From: Alphaproteobacteria bacterium
Lineage (GTDB): Bacteria; Pseudomonadota; Alphaproteobacteria; Reyranellales; Reyranellaceae
NCBI GenBank assembly: GCA_017307275.1
Contig: JAFKFK010000031.1
Span: 1-44,305 of the forward strand
Direction of reading: 5' to 3'
Length of the DNA: 44,305 nucleotides
The notes beneath the pieces are model-generated. The model worked only from the letters and a program-made list of their open reading frames with translations, did no database searches and was not told the DNA's origin. Both the position numbers and the translations under genes were made by a program. Shown in pieces: positions 1 through 8,284 of this stretch; position 1 is the first letter of the stretch, and every line of letters starts with the position of its first letter.

Positions 1-923
1 CTCATCTTCGGATCGAGCGTGTCGCGCAGACCGTCGCCCATGATGTTGATGGCCAGCACCGTCAAGGCAAGGAAGATGCCGGGATAGAGGATGTTGTGCG
101 GGAACACGCGGAACAGCGTGCGGCCCTCGGCCATGATGTTGCCCCAGCTCGGGATTTCCGGCGGGATGCCGATGCCCAGGAAGGAGAGTGCGGCTTCGGT
201 GAGGATCGCCGCGGCAGCCAGGAAGGTGCCCTGCACGATCAGCGGAGCAATCGTGTTGGGCAGGATGTGGCGGAACATCAGCGTCCAGGTCGGCGTGCCG
301 ACCGAGATCGCACCCTCGACATAGGGCTCCTCGCGCACTGTCAGTACGATCGAGCGCACGAGACGTACGACGCGTGGTACGTCTGGCACGACGATGGCAA
401 AGACCACGGTTATCAGGCCGGCGCGCCAGATCGAGACCAGGGCGATCGCGAGCAATATGCCCGGAATCGCCATCAATCCATCCATGATGCGCATGATGAT
501 GCCGTCGGCCCACCTCACATAGCCGGAGACAAGGCCGATCACGACGCCGATGGCGACGGCGGCCAGGGCGACGGAGATGCCGACGGCGAGCGACACGCGC
601 GTGCCGTAGAGCACGCGGCTGTAGACGTCGCGGCCCAGACTGTCGGTGCCCATGATCGCTACGCGCTTGACGGTCGTGCCGTCGTCGAGGCGCATGGTGA
701 TCTCGGTGCCGGGCTTCTTGTTACGAGCCGCCGGGTCGATGCGGGTCGGATCCACGGTGCCGAGGAACGGCGCCAGCAGAGCGATCAGCACCATGGCGAG
801 CAGGATGACCCCGCCGAAGATCACGTTCGGGTTGCGGATAGCAACGAGCCAGAGGCTCTTGCGCTTGGTCGACGCTGCCGCAATCGAGGCAGAATCGACG
901 ACTTCTTCGGTGATCGCGCTCAA
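1..923 (-). CDS. ABC transporter permease, DppC/OppC type (3' end cut by window edge)
   Basis: Inner-membrane permease of a peptide/nickel-type ABC importer. Reading starts at a TTG (921-923) that overlaps the TGA stop of the upstream permease (TTGA), which implies translational coupling. About 307 residues are visible: a short cytoplasmic N-terminus, a first membrane segment (FGGVILLAMVLIALLAPFLG), the OppC-type GTDSLGRDVYSRV motif, then the BPD_transp_1 membrane core. The last visible residues, DGLRDTLDPKM, are the usual DppC C-terminus, so only a few residues are missing. It pairs with the DppB-like gene and the two binding proteins upstream. The TTG start is inferred because no ATG fits before the first membrane helix. 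The transported substrate cannot be told from the sequence. Confidence 0.9.
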   Translation of the reverse strand, partial: MSAITEEVVDSASIAAASTKRKSLWLVAIRNPNVIFGGVILLAMVLIALLAPFLGTVDPTRIDPAARNKKPGTEITMRLDDGTTVKRVAIMGTDSLGRDVYSRVLYGTRVSLAVGISVALAAVAIGVVIGLVSGYVRWADGIIMRIMDGLMAIPGILLAIALVSIWRAGLITVVFAIVVPDVPRVVRLVRSIVLTVREEPYVEGAISVGTPTWTLMFRHILPNTIAPLIVQGTFLAAAAILTEAALSFLGIGIPPEIPSWGNIMAEGRTLFRVFPHNILYPGIFLALTVLAINIMGDGLRDTLDPKM

Positions 924-1861
924 TACCGGATCCTCGGGTCGAACAGGGTGTAGCTGATGTCGATCAAGAGGTTGATCACGACGTAGACTACGGAGAAGAG
1001 AAGAATGACGGTCTGGATGGTCGGGAAGTCACGGCTCAGCACCGCTTCGACCGTGAGTCGTCCCAGGCCGGGCAGGCCGAAGACACTTTCCGTTACCACG
1101 GCGCCGCCCATCAGGATGGCGATGCCGAGGCCGATGACGGTCAGGATCGGCACAGCCGCATTGCGCAGCGCGTGGCGCATCAGCACGACGCGGTTGCTCA
1201 AGCCTTTGGCACGAGCGGTACGGATATAGTCCTCGTTCAGCACTTCGAGCACGGAAGCACGCGTAATGCGCGAGATCAGCGCCACGAAGCCCACTGACAG
1301 AGTAAGCGACGGCAGTACCATGCGTTCCGCGAACTGCCAGAAATTGACGCCGATCCGGACATAGCCTTGCACAGGCAGCCAGCCGAGCTCGATGGCGAAA
1401 ATGTAGATCAGGCAATAGCCGATGACGAAGCCCGGCACGGAGAAGCCCAGCACCGAGAAGCCCATGACGACGCGGTCGAACAGCGAGCCCTGACGATAGG
1501 CCGCCATCACGCCGATCGGCACCGAGATGCAGACTGCGAACACCAGCGTGCACAGCGCCAGGGCGAGCGTCGGCTCGACGCGCTGGGCGATCAGCTCGGC
1601 CACCGTCTTCTTGAAGAAGTAGCTTTCGCCGAACTTGCCCTGGAGGATGTCGCCAATCCAGATGGCGAACTGCGTCCATATCGGTTCGTTGAGACCGAGC
1701 TTCTCGCGGATATCGGCGATCTGGTCGGAGGTGGCATTGTCGCCGGCGATCACCGCTGCCGGATCACCGGGCGTCAATCGCAGCATGAGGAAGACAAAGA
1801 TCGCCACCACCGCAAGAACGGGGATGATGGAGATCAAACGACGGGCAATGAAATCGAGCAT
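920..1861 (-). CDS. ABC transporter permease, DppB/OppB type
   Basis: First permease of the peptide/nickel-type importer, 313 residues from the ATG at 1861, preceded by AGAGGG. An upstream in-frame extension to 1927 is rejected because it runs through a hairpin-rich spacer. It opens with the classic DppB start MLDFIARRLISIIPVLAVVAIFVFLMLRLTPGD, has about six membrane segments, and ends FDPRIRY. The cytoplasmic loop with AKGLSNRVVLMRHALRNAAVPILT is the EAA-type loop that docks on the ATPase. No ATPase gene lies in the window; it is presumably beyond position 1. Downstream it overlaps the DppC-like gene by 4 bases. Confidence 0.92.
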   Translation of the reverse strand: MLDFIARRLISIIPVLAVVAIFVFLMLRLTPGDPAAVIAGDNATSDQIADIREKLGLNEPIWTQFAIWIGDILQGKFGESYFFKKTVAELIAQRVEPTLALALCTLVFAVCISVPIGVMAAYRQGSLFDRVVMGFSVLGFSVPGFVIGYCLIYIFAIELGWLPVQGYVRIGVNFWQFAERMVLPSLTLSVGFVALISRITRASVLEVLNEDYIRTARAKGLSNRVVLMRHALRNAAVPILTVIGLGIAILMGGAVVTESVFGLPGLGRLTVEAVLSRDFPTIQTVILLFSVVYVVINLLIDISYTLFDPRIRY

Positions 1862-1883
1862 TTTCCCTCTATGAGTCACCCCG

Positions 1884-1940
1884 AGCGAAGCAAAAAGAGT
1901 TCCTTCGCTTCGCCCAGGAGACGGCAACTAGGTTGCCGTC
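1884..1940 (-). other. Two stem-loops between binding-protein gene and permease genes
   Basis: Immediately after the binding-protein stop there is a 9-bp perfect stem (GACGGCAAC at 1920-1928, GTTGCCGTC at 1932-1940, 3-base loop). A second 7-bp stem follows (AGCGAAG at 1884-1890, CTTCGCT at 1903-1909). Neither has a proper U-run. The likely role is mRNA stabilisation or partial attenuation, giving more binding protein than permease. This is inferred from position only. Confidence 0.5.
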
Positions 1941-3534
1941 ACTTCTTCTCTACGTTCCACATCACCGGCACAGGCGCTTTCAGCCAGCCACTGATGTTGG
2001 CGCGCGAAGCGCCGGGGCCGTACCACTGGCCGATCCAGCCGTACTGCGCCGTCTCCAATGCCCGGTCCTGCACGGCCTTGGCCAGTGCCTTGTTCTTCAC
2101 AGGATCGGTTTCTTTTGAATAGTCATCGCGCAGCTTCTCGATAACCGGATCGGTTGGCCAGCCGAACCACGATTTATCGCCCTGCGCCACCATGTAGGAA
2201 GTCGCGATCGGGTTCAGGATGTCCGCAGCAACCGAGAAAGTATGGAACACGTTCCAGCCGCCCTGCGCGGGAGGCTCCTTCTTGGTGCGGCGCGTGACCA
2301 GCGTTTGCCAGTCCATGGATTGCATGTCCACCTTGAAGCCGGCCTGTTCGAGCAGCGCCTTGGTCACGGGGGCCGTGTTGGTGAGCACAGGCAAGGTCGT
2401 CGACTGCATCAGCACGACTGGCGTGCCGTCGTAGCCTGCTTCCTTGAGAAGCGCTTTGGCCTTTTCGAAGTCGGGTTTCACCAGAAGACCGTTCGGCGCA
2501 TCGAAGGCATTCGGCGTGCCACACACGAAGGCTGCCGAGCAGACTTTGTAATATTCCGGCTCGCCGACCGTGGCCTTGAGATAATCTTCCTGCCGCATCG
2601 CAAGAAGTGCCGCTTGGCGGATCTTGGGATTGTCGAACGGCTTAACCAGATGATTGAAGCGGATGATGAACTGGTGGCCGAGCGGGTTCCAGTCGACCAG
2701 CTTCACGCCCTTGTCCTTCTTCAGCACCGGAATCAGGTCGTGCGGCGGCTGCTCGATCAGGTCGATCTCGCCGGCGATGATGGCGTTCACCTGCTGCTGG
2801 GTGTCCGGCATCTCGATGATCTCGACGCGGTCGACCTTGACGACCTTGCCGCCAGCCAGGCCAGAGGCCGGCTCGGCACGCGGCTTGTACTTCGGGTTCT
2901 TGATGTAGACGTGCTTTTCGCCGGGCTTGGACTCGGCGTTGACGTAAATGAAGGGGCCGGAGCCGATCTGGCTGTCGATCTGCTTGAACGGATCGGTCTC
3001 GGCGACCTTCTTCGGCATCATGAAAGGCACTTGCGAGGACGGCTTACCGAGCGAGTCGAGCACCAGGCCGTACGGCTCCTTCAGCACCATCTGGAAGGTC
3101 TTGTCGTTGACCGGCTTCAGCTCCTTCACGAAGTCCATGAGCTTCTGGCCCATGGCGTCGCGGGCGCCCCAGCGCTTGATCGAGGCGATGCAGTCCTCGG
3201 AGGTAACGGGCTTGCCGTCGTGCCATTCGAGGCCGTCGCGCAAGGTGAACGTCCACACCGTCTTGTCCGGCGAGACTTCGTACTTGTCGACCATCTGCGG
3301 CTTGACCGCATTGTTCTCATCCGACGCGAAGAGCGTATCGTAGATGAAGTAGCCGTGGTTGCGTGTGACGTAGGCAGTCGTCCAGATCGGATCGAGAATC
3401 GTCAAATTGCCGTTCTGGACGAATTTCAGGACCTTGCCCTGCGCCAGCGCCGGGCTCGTGCTCAAGACAAATGCACCGGTAACAATGGTGCCTGCGGCCA
3501 TTGCCGCAAGTGTACGCCTAAACACTTGTTTCAT
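1939..3534 (-). CDS. Periplasmic substrate-binding protein of peptide/nickel-type ABC importer (SBP_bac_5), copy 1
   Basis: Secreted binding protein of 531 residues. ATG at 3534 is chosen because GGAGGGG precedes it and it opens directly into a Sec signal peptide (MKQVFRRTLAAMAAG... ending ALAQ). The body has the family-5 solute-binding hallmarks, including NHGYFIYDTLFA, VWTFTLRDGLEWHDGKPVTSEDC and a late GYDGTPVVLMQST. It is closely similar over its whole length to the next gene upstream, so the pair is a tandem duplication. It is cotranscribed with the DppB/DppC-like permeases. The ligand is unknown: family members bind peptides, nickel, opines and other small molecules. Confidence 0.92.
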   Translation of the reverse strand: MKQVFRRTLAAMAAGTIVTGAFVLSTSPALAQGKVLKFVQNGNLTILDPIWTTAYVTRNHGYFIYDTLFASDENNAVKPQMVDKYEVSPDKTVWTFTLRDGLEWHDGKPVTSEDCIASIKRWGARDAMGQKLMDFVKELKPVNDKTFQMVLKEPYGLVLDSLGKPSSQVPFMMPKKVAETDPFKQIDSQIGSGPFIYVNAESKPGEKHVYIKNPKYKPRAEPASGLAGGKVVKVDRVEIIEMPDTQQQVNAIIAGEIDLIEQPPHDLIPVLKKDKGVKLVDWNPLGHQFIIRFNHLVKPFDNPKIRQAALLAMRQEDYLKATVGEPEYYKVCSAAFVCGTPNAFDAPNGLLVKPDFEKAKALLKEAGYDGTPVVLMQSTTLPVLTNTAPVTKALLEQAGFKVDMQSMDWQTLVTRRTKKEPPAQGGWNVFHTFSVAADILNPIATSYMVAQGDKSWFGWPTDPVIEKLRDDYSKETDPVKNKALAKAVQDRALETAQYGWIGQWYGPGASRANISGWLKAPVPVMWNVEKK

Positions 3535-3600
3535 AGCGTCCCCTCCGGATGTCTCTCCCCATTGAGAAAGGCAGGTCCCCCGACCCACCTTCGTCGATGG

Positions 3601-3627
3601 GCGCGCGGGGCGAGGAGCCCCGCGCGC
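3601..3627 (-). other. Strong GC stem-loop between the two binding-protein genes
   Basis: Perfect 11-bp inverted repeat, GCGCGCGGGGC / GCCCCGCGCGC, with a 5-base loop, 8 bases after the copy-2 stop codon. There is no U-run, so it looks like a 3' mRNA stabiliser or processing site rather than an intrinsic terminator. The companion stem-loop at 1920-1940 sits at the same relative position after copy 1. Confidence 0.6.
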
Positions 3628-3634
3628 AACTTCA

Positions 3635-5221
3635 CTACTTCTTAGTGATGTTCCAGAACACCGGCGCCGGGGCGATCATGTTGCCCTCGATGTTGTTGCG
3701 GCGCGCGATCGGCGAGTACCACTGGCCGACGTTGATGTGCGTCGGGTTGTTGGCCCAATACTTCTGCAGATCCTCGACGATCTGCTTCTGCTTGGCCGGG
3801 TCGGTTTCCTTGGCGAACTGGTCGCGGAACTTCTCGATCGTCGCGTCGCACGGCCAGCCGAACATGGCCTTGTCGCACGAGGCGTTGAAGAAGCCGGCCA
3901 TGACCGGGTTCAGGATGTCGGCAGCGACCCAAGAGGTGAGGAAGGCATGCCAGCCACCCTGGCTTGGCGGATCCTTCTTCACGCGGCGGCCGACCAGCGT
4001 CTGCCAGTCCATCGACTGCATGTCGACCTTGAAGCCGGCCCGTTCCATCTGCTGCTTGGCGACCGGTGCCAGGTTGGTCAGCACCTGCAGGTCGGTCGAC
4101 TGCATCAGGACGATCGGCGTACCGTCGTAGCCTGCCTCGGTGAGGAGCTGCTTGGCCTTGGCGGCATTGCCGTTCAGGACGTCGGCCATGCCGGCGTCGG
4201 TAGCGAGCGGCGTGCCGCACACGAACGGTGCCTTGCAGACCTTGAACCACTGCGGATCGCCGATGGTGGCCTTGAGGAAGTCTTCCTGGGCGAAGGCGAC
4301 GAACACGGCATGGCGGACCTTTGGATTGTCGAAGGGCTTGGCCGTGCTGTTGAAGCGGAACGTATACTGGTTGCCGGTCGGGTTGCCGTTGAACAGGTTG
4401 ATGTTCTTGTCCTTGGCCAGGATCGGCAGCAGATCGTGACCGGGCGATTCGATCATGTCGATTTCGCCGTTCTGCAGGGCGCCGACCTGTGTCTGCACGT
4501 CAGGGATCCAGAGCCATTCGACGCGATCGACCTTGACGACCTTGCCGCCGGCCAGGCCCGAAGGCGGCTCGGCGCGCGGCTTGTACTTGGCATTCTTGAC
4601 GTAGACGATCTTCTCGCCGGGCTTCCATTCGTCGGCCTTGAAGATGAACGGACCAGATCCGATCACGTCTTCGACCTTGATCTGCTGCATCGGGTCGGTT
4701 TCAGCCGTCTTTTTCGGCATCATGAACGGCACGTTCGACGACGGCTTGCCGAGCGACTGCAGCACCAGCCCGTACGGCTCCTTCATCTTCAGCTTGAAGG
4801 TCTTCGCATCGACGACCTCGAAGCCTTCGGCCGATGCCATCATCTTCTGGCCCATCGAATCACGGGCTGCCCAGCGCTTGATCGAGGCGACGCAATCCTC
4901 GGCAGTGACGGGCTTGCCGTCGTGCCATTCGAGACCGTCGCGCAGCGTGAAGGTCCAGACGAGCTTGTCGGGCGAGACTTCCCACTTGTCGACCATCTGC
5001 GGCTTCACGTCGAACTTCTCGTCCATCGCGAAGAGCGTGTCCCACACCATGTAGCCGTGGTTGCGCTGGATGTAGGCAGTGGTCCAGATCGGATCGAGAA
5101 TCTTCACGTCCGAATGCATCACGGCTTTGATGGTCTGCGCATGCACAGGCGCAGCCGTCAGCAATGCCGTCGCACCAGCCGCGGCGACGAGCGCCAGAGC
5201 TGACTTCTTGAAAGAGAACAT
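3635..5221 (-). CDS. Periplasmic substrate-binding protein of peptide/nickel-type ABC importer (SBP_bac_5), copy 2
   Basis: Secreted binding protein of 528 residues, first gene of the importer operon. ATG at 5221 is preceded by GGGAG and starts a clear signal peptide (MFSFKKSALALVAAAG... APVHAQ). An in-frame extension to 5326 adds an unlikely leader. Long identical blocks with copy 1 (ILDPIWTTAY, WTFTLRDGLEWHDGKPV, PSGLAGGKVVKVDRVE, FKVDMQSMDWQTLV) show recent tandem duplication. Two diverged binding proteins feeding one permease pair would widen substrate range, which is inference. The substrate is not identifiable from sequence. Confidence 0.92.
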   Translation of the reverse strand: MFSFKKSALALVAAAGATALLTAAPVHAQTIKAVMHSDVKILDPIWTTAYIQRNHGYMVWDTLFAMDEKFDVKPQMVDKWEVSPDKLVWTFTLRDGLEWHDGKPVTAEDCVASIKRWAARDSMGQKMMASAEGFEVVDAKTFKLKMKEPYGLVLQSLGKPSSNVPFMMPKKTAETDPMQQIKVEDVIGSGPFIFKADEWKPGEKIVYVKNAKYKPRAEPPSGLAGGKVVKVDRVEWLWIPDVQTQVGALQNGEIDMIESPGHDLLPILAKDKNINLFNGNPTGNQYTFRFNSTAKPFDNPKVRHAVFVAFAQEDFLKATIGDPQWFKVCKAPFVCGTPLATDAGMADVLNGNAAKAKQLLTEAGYDGTPIVLMQSTDLQVLTNLAPVAKQQMERAGFKVDMQSMDWQTLVGRRVKKDPPSQGGWHAFLTSWVAADILNPVMAGFFNASCDKAMFGWPCDATIEKFRDQFAKETDPAKQKQIVEDLQKYWANNPTHINVGQWYSPIARRNNIEGNMIAPAPVFWNITKK

Positions 5222-5326
5222 ATTGTCTAAACTCCCTGTCTTGAGTGCGGCGCTTGCAAATTCTAGGCCTGCAAGAATCGCGCCTCCCCGTGCAGACAGT
5301 AGCAGCCGGGAACCCCCCTCTGACAA

Positions 5327-5350
5327 GCCGATTCACGAAATTGAATCGGC
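5327..5350 (-). terminator. Probable terminator after the lipoprotein gene
   Basis: Perfect 9-bp inverted repeat GCCGATTCA / TGAATCGGC with a 6-base loop, starting 11 bases after the lipoprotein stop. The following bases on the minus strand are TTGTC, a poor U-run. It would close the lgt-midA-pgeF-lipoprotein transcript before the binding-protein operon promoter. Confidence 0.5.
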
Positions 5351-5360
5351 GTCAGCAGCG

Positions 5361-6350
5361 TCAGCGTGGGCGGTTGATTGCCTTTTCGAGCAGTTCAAGC
5401 ACGCCTTCGGACGCAGCGGAGGCAACAATGTCGCCGAATCCAGCCCATGAGCCTCGCGCGGCGGCAAGCGGGACCGGATTGGCCTGCTCAATGTCGCCGA
5501 CGATCTTGCCGGCGGGGTCCTTCAGCACCCATTTGACGACGAGTTTGCCTGTGCGGTCGTCAATTGGCGTCAAGTTGACCGTACCGGACACCGTGAAGAC
5601 ATCCTCGGCAGCAGCATCGACGATTACGATTTTGCTCGAGCCCAGCGCCCGGCGCATGCCTGAATAAAGTTGGCGGTTGCCATCCGACGGTGCGCCGGTC
5701 ACCGCTGCCACCAGAACCTTGACCTGCTGCTCCACAGGTTTCGTCGGGACGGGGGCGGTCGTGGGTGTCGTTCCGGTGGCCGCTGCGGCTTCCGCAGCTG
5801 CGGCTGTGCCATCGGCTGCTGGGTCGGAGGGGAATTCGTAAGGAATGGTAATGCCGGCTGCGACCTGCCCCGGCGCGCGCGGGATGAAGTTCGGAGGCTT
5901 GCCGACAAGCGTCGCGACCCTCGGTCCGGCTTGCTGAGCCATGCGCGAAATCAGCCGCTCGCTTTGTTCCGCGTAGTCTTCCGGCCGGGCGCGCGTCTTG
6001 ACGGTCGCAGGCTCGTCCGTGCGCGGCCTGCCCACGATGCGCCAATCGACCTGGACTTCGATCGACATGTCGGCATCACGTGTACTCATCACGCCGTCGA
6101 CCTGGATCGGCGCTTCGGCTGGCGCTACCGAGGCAACGATGCCGTAGGATTGCAGCTCCATGGCCAGGGTCGCGGCGACGCGTTGGCCCATCTGCGGTGG
6201 CATATTCCGTGGCGGGCTGATCGCCACCTCGGCCTTGTCGGTCCGGGGGCGTGCATAATAGTCCCGCGACGGGTCGTGCTCGAAGGGGCCGGGTACTCGT
6301 GCGCAGGCTGCCAGTGCCAGCAGGCAGAGCAGCGTCACAACATGGCGCAT
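5361..6350 (-). CDS. Predicted lipoprotein of unknown function
   Basis: 329 residues from the ATG at 6350, which opens directly into a lipoprotein signal: MRHVVTLLCLLALAAC, lipobox LAAC at residues 13-16, so the mature protein would start at Cys16. The body has two globular parts joined by an Ala/Thr/Pro-rich linker near the middle (roughly residues 180-210, ATGTTPTTAPVPTKP). The second half contains VKVLVAAVTGAPSDGNRQLYSGMRRALG and ends near LELLEKAINR. No family is recognised. It is last in a run with lgt, the enzyme that lipidates such proteins, and may be cotranscribed with it. Confidence 0.8.
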   Translation of the reverse strand: MRHVVTLLCLLALAACARVPGPFEHDPSRDYYARPRTDKAEVAISPPRNMPPQMGQRVAATLAMELQSYGIVASVAPAEAPIQVDGVMSTRDADMSIEVQVDWRIVGRPRTDEPATVKTRARPEDYAEQSERLISRMAQQAGPRVATLVGKPPNFIPRAPGQVAAGITIPYEFPSDPAADGTAAAAEAAAATGTTPTTAPVPTKPVEQQVKVLVAAVTGAPSDGNRQLYSGMRRALGSSKIVIVDAAAEDVFTVSGTVNLTPIDDRTGKLVVKWVLKDPAGKIVGDIEQANPVPLAAARGSWAGFGDIVASAASEGVLELLEKAINRPR

Positions 6351-6403
6351 GTCGCGACCACCCCGAGCAGGCACAGAAACACCAGGATGATCAGGTAGGG
6401 CAC
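6335..6403 (-). CDS. Possible 22-residue membrane microprotein
   Basis: Short reading frame filling the gap between pgeF and the lipoprotein gene. It starts with GTG at 6403, one base after the pgeF stop, with AGGAG ending 5 bases before it, and stops with TGA at 6335. The predicted peptide is almost entirely hydrophobic (PYLIILVFLCLLGVVATCAM), like a single membrane helix. Its 3' end overlaps the lipoprotein start by 16 bases in another frame. A good ribosome site, tight spacing and a membrane-like composition support it, but so short a frame could be chance. Confidence 0.35.
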   Translation of the reverse strand: MPYLIILVFLCLLGVVATCAML

Positions 6404-6404
6404 G

Positions 6405-7172
6405 TCAGCTCCTGAGTGCGATCGCCGAGAGCCCACGCCCGTAGTCGCGCACGCCCTGGAGGGTGTTGCGACGATAGCTGAAGAAATCATCGGTTGAAGA
6501 GAGCGTATCGTGACCCGTTGCCGTCACCGAGACGCCGGTGCGCGCAATGCGATGCACGAGATAGCCCGGCAGGTCGAACATGAAGTGACCGGCGCGCTTG
6601 GCGTCGCGGAAGAAGGTGGCGTTGCCCTTGTCCTGCGCCACGAACGGGGTGGGGAATTCGGGACCCACTTCATATGAGGCCGGTCCGATGCAGGGACCGA
6701 CCGCGACCTGGATGCGGTCGCGTTTGGCGCCGAGCTTCTCCATGGCGGCGATGGTCGCGTCGGCGACACCGCCCAGCGCACCTTTCCAGCCGGCATGGCA
6801 GGCACCGATCACACCAGCGTCGTTGTCGGCCATCAGCACCGGCGCGCAGTCCGCCGCCAGGACGCCCAGCACCACGCCGGGGCGATCCGTGACCAGCCCG
6901 TCAGCCTTGGGAGCTCCGGGCGAACTCCATCGATCGTCGGCCACGGTCAGCACGTCGGTCGAATGGATCTGATGCACGGTCTGAAGGTCGGGTTCGCCGA
7001 GGCCGAAGTGTTCGGCAACGCGGCGGCGATTCTCCCGCACGTTTTCCGGAGGATCGGCGGAGCCGTAGCCACAGTTCAGCGACGAATAGAGGCCGGCGCT
7101 GACGCCGCCCTGGCGCGTGAAGAAGCGGTGCTGCACCCCGTCGAGGTCGGCGAGCGTCTTGGCGAGGATCAT
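6405..7172 (-). CDS. pgeF: PgeF/YfiH family laccase-domain protein (purine nucleoside phosphorylase / peptidoglycan editing factor)
   Basis: 255 residues, full length for the family. The zinc/copper-ligand motifs are present: HQIHSTDVLTV, AADCAPVLMAD and GACHAGWKGALGG. Family members act on adenosine, guanosine or inosine, and in Escherichia coli YfiH removes mis-incorporated UDP-MurNAc-Ser products. Older annotations call them polyphenol oxidases. ATG at 7172 overlaps the stop of the methyltransferase gene (ATGA), so it is translationally coupled. Confidence 0.9.
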   Translation of the reverse strand: MILAKTLADLDGVQHRFFTRQGGVSAGLYSSLNCGYGSADPPENVRENRRRVAEHFGLGEPDLQTVHQIHSTDVLTVADDRWSSPGAPKADGLVTDRPGVVLGVLAADCAPVLMADNDAGVIGACHAGWKGALGGVADATIAAMEKLGAKRDRIQVAVGPCIGPASYEVGPEFPTPFVAQDKGNATFFRDAKRAGHFMFDLPGYLVHRIARTGVSVTATGHDTLSSTDDFFSYRRNTLQGVRDYGRGLSAIALRS

Positions 7173-8284
7173 GTCGCGTCCGAAGGGATGTCCGGCGAGG
7201 AGGGGAGGTCCGAAAAGCCTACTGGTGGAGCGCTCTTGCCGTCGCCCAGCGCCAGAACGCGAAAGAGGGTGCCCATTTGGTCGGGTGCAATCAAGCGAAC
7301 CAATGCCGCATCGATGGTGCGCGCCTGTTCTGGCGACGCCTTGCGCTTCAGGGTCTCGCTTCGTTCGGCAATTCCCAGCTCGCGCAGGAATGTCCCTTGC
7401 CCGACCGGTCCGAAGGAGGCGACGCCCGAAGCTTTCGCGAGGGCAGCGAAGTCGACATGGGCGCTGAGGTCGGTCTCGCCTGGCCGGTCGAGGATGTCGG
7501 CACCCTGGTGACGGCGAACAGCCTGAAGCGAGGCCGCCCGGCCAGCCGTTTCGCCGCTGTAATCGATGATCAACGCCCAGCCGCCATGGCGGGCGATGTG
7601 GTTGCCGATCGCGGCGGCAAGCGCGCGTCCGGCCTCGCAGATCTCCGCCTCGGCATCGACTGCTGCCTCGGGCAGCAGCTTGGCGAACGGGGTAATGCCC
7701 GGCGCCAGCGCGAGCCTAAGGGCGCCGTTCTCGTCGATACCGACCATACGCTCGACCCACCCCCGCGACGTGCGATGGAACTGCCGTACCGGCAGGGCAT
7801 CGAAGAACTCGTTGGCCACCAGCAGCAGCGGACCTTCCGGTACGGTGTCGAAGCGCTCGTGCCAGGCTGTCGGAACAGTGGAGGTAAAACTCTGCAGAAC
7901 GCTGCGCTGGGCAGCGCGCATCGGCTCGTTGGTATCGACGAGATGCAGGTCGAGCGCGGCATGGAAGCCCGGAACGCCCCGCGTGGCGCGAAGTGCGTCG
8001 GCCATCAAGGTGCCGCGGCCGGGGCCGAGTTCGACCAACCGCACCGGCGCCGGCCTGCTCATCGCCAGCCAGCGCTCGGCGAGCCAGGCTCCCAGCAACT
8101 CACCGAACATCTGGGAGATTTCGGGGGCGGTGGTGAAGTCGCCCGCTGCGCCCACGGGCGTGGCGTGGCGATAGTAGCCGAGGCGGGGATGACCCAGCGC
8201 CTCAGCCATGAAGTCGGCCAGCGAGATCGGCCCGGTCAGCGCGATGCGCCGCGCGATCAGGCCGCCCAGCTCGGTATTGCTCAC
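7169..8284 (-). CDS. SAM-dependent methyltransferase, MidA/NDUFAF7 family
   Basis: 371 residues from the GTG at 8284, which overlaps the lgt stop (GTGA). An ATG at 8380 lies inside lgt and is rejected. The SAM-binding motif I is VELGPGRGTLM, preceded by FTTAPEISQMFGELLG, the family signature. Later ANEFFDALPVRQF and LIIDYSGE match NDUFAF7. The mitochondrial homologue dimethylates an arginine of complex I subunit NDUFS2. The bacterial role is probably the same on NuoD, but that is inference. It is cotranscribed between lgt and pgeF. Confidence 0.88.
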   Translation of the reverse strand: MSNTELGGLIARRIALTGPISLADFMAEALGHPRLGYYRHATPVGAAGDFTTAPEISQMFGELLGAWLAERWLAMSRPAPVRLVELGPGRGTLMADALRATRGVPGFHAALDLHLVDTNEPMRAAQRSVLQSFTSTVPTAWHERFDTVPEGPLLLVANEFFDALPVRQFHRTSRGWVERMVGIDENGALRLALAPGITPFAKLLPEAAVDAEAEICEAGRALAAAIGNHIARHGGWALIIDYSGETAGRAASLQAVRRHQGADILDRPGETDLSAHVDFAALAKASGVASFGPVGQGTFLRELGIAERSETLKRKASPEQARTIDAALVRLIAPDQMGTLFRVLALGDGKSAPPVGFSDLPSSPDIPSDAT

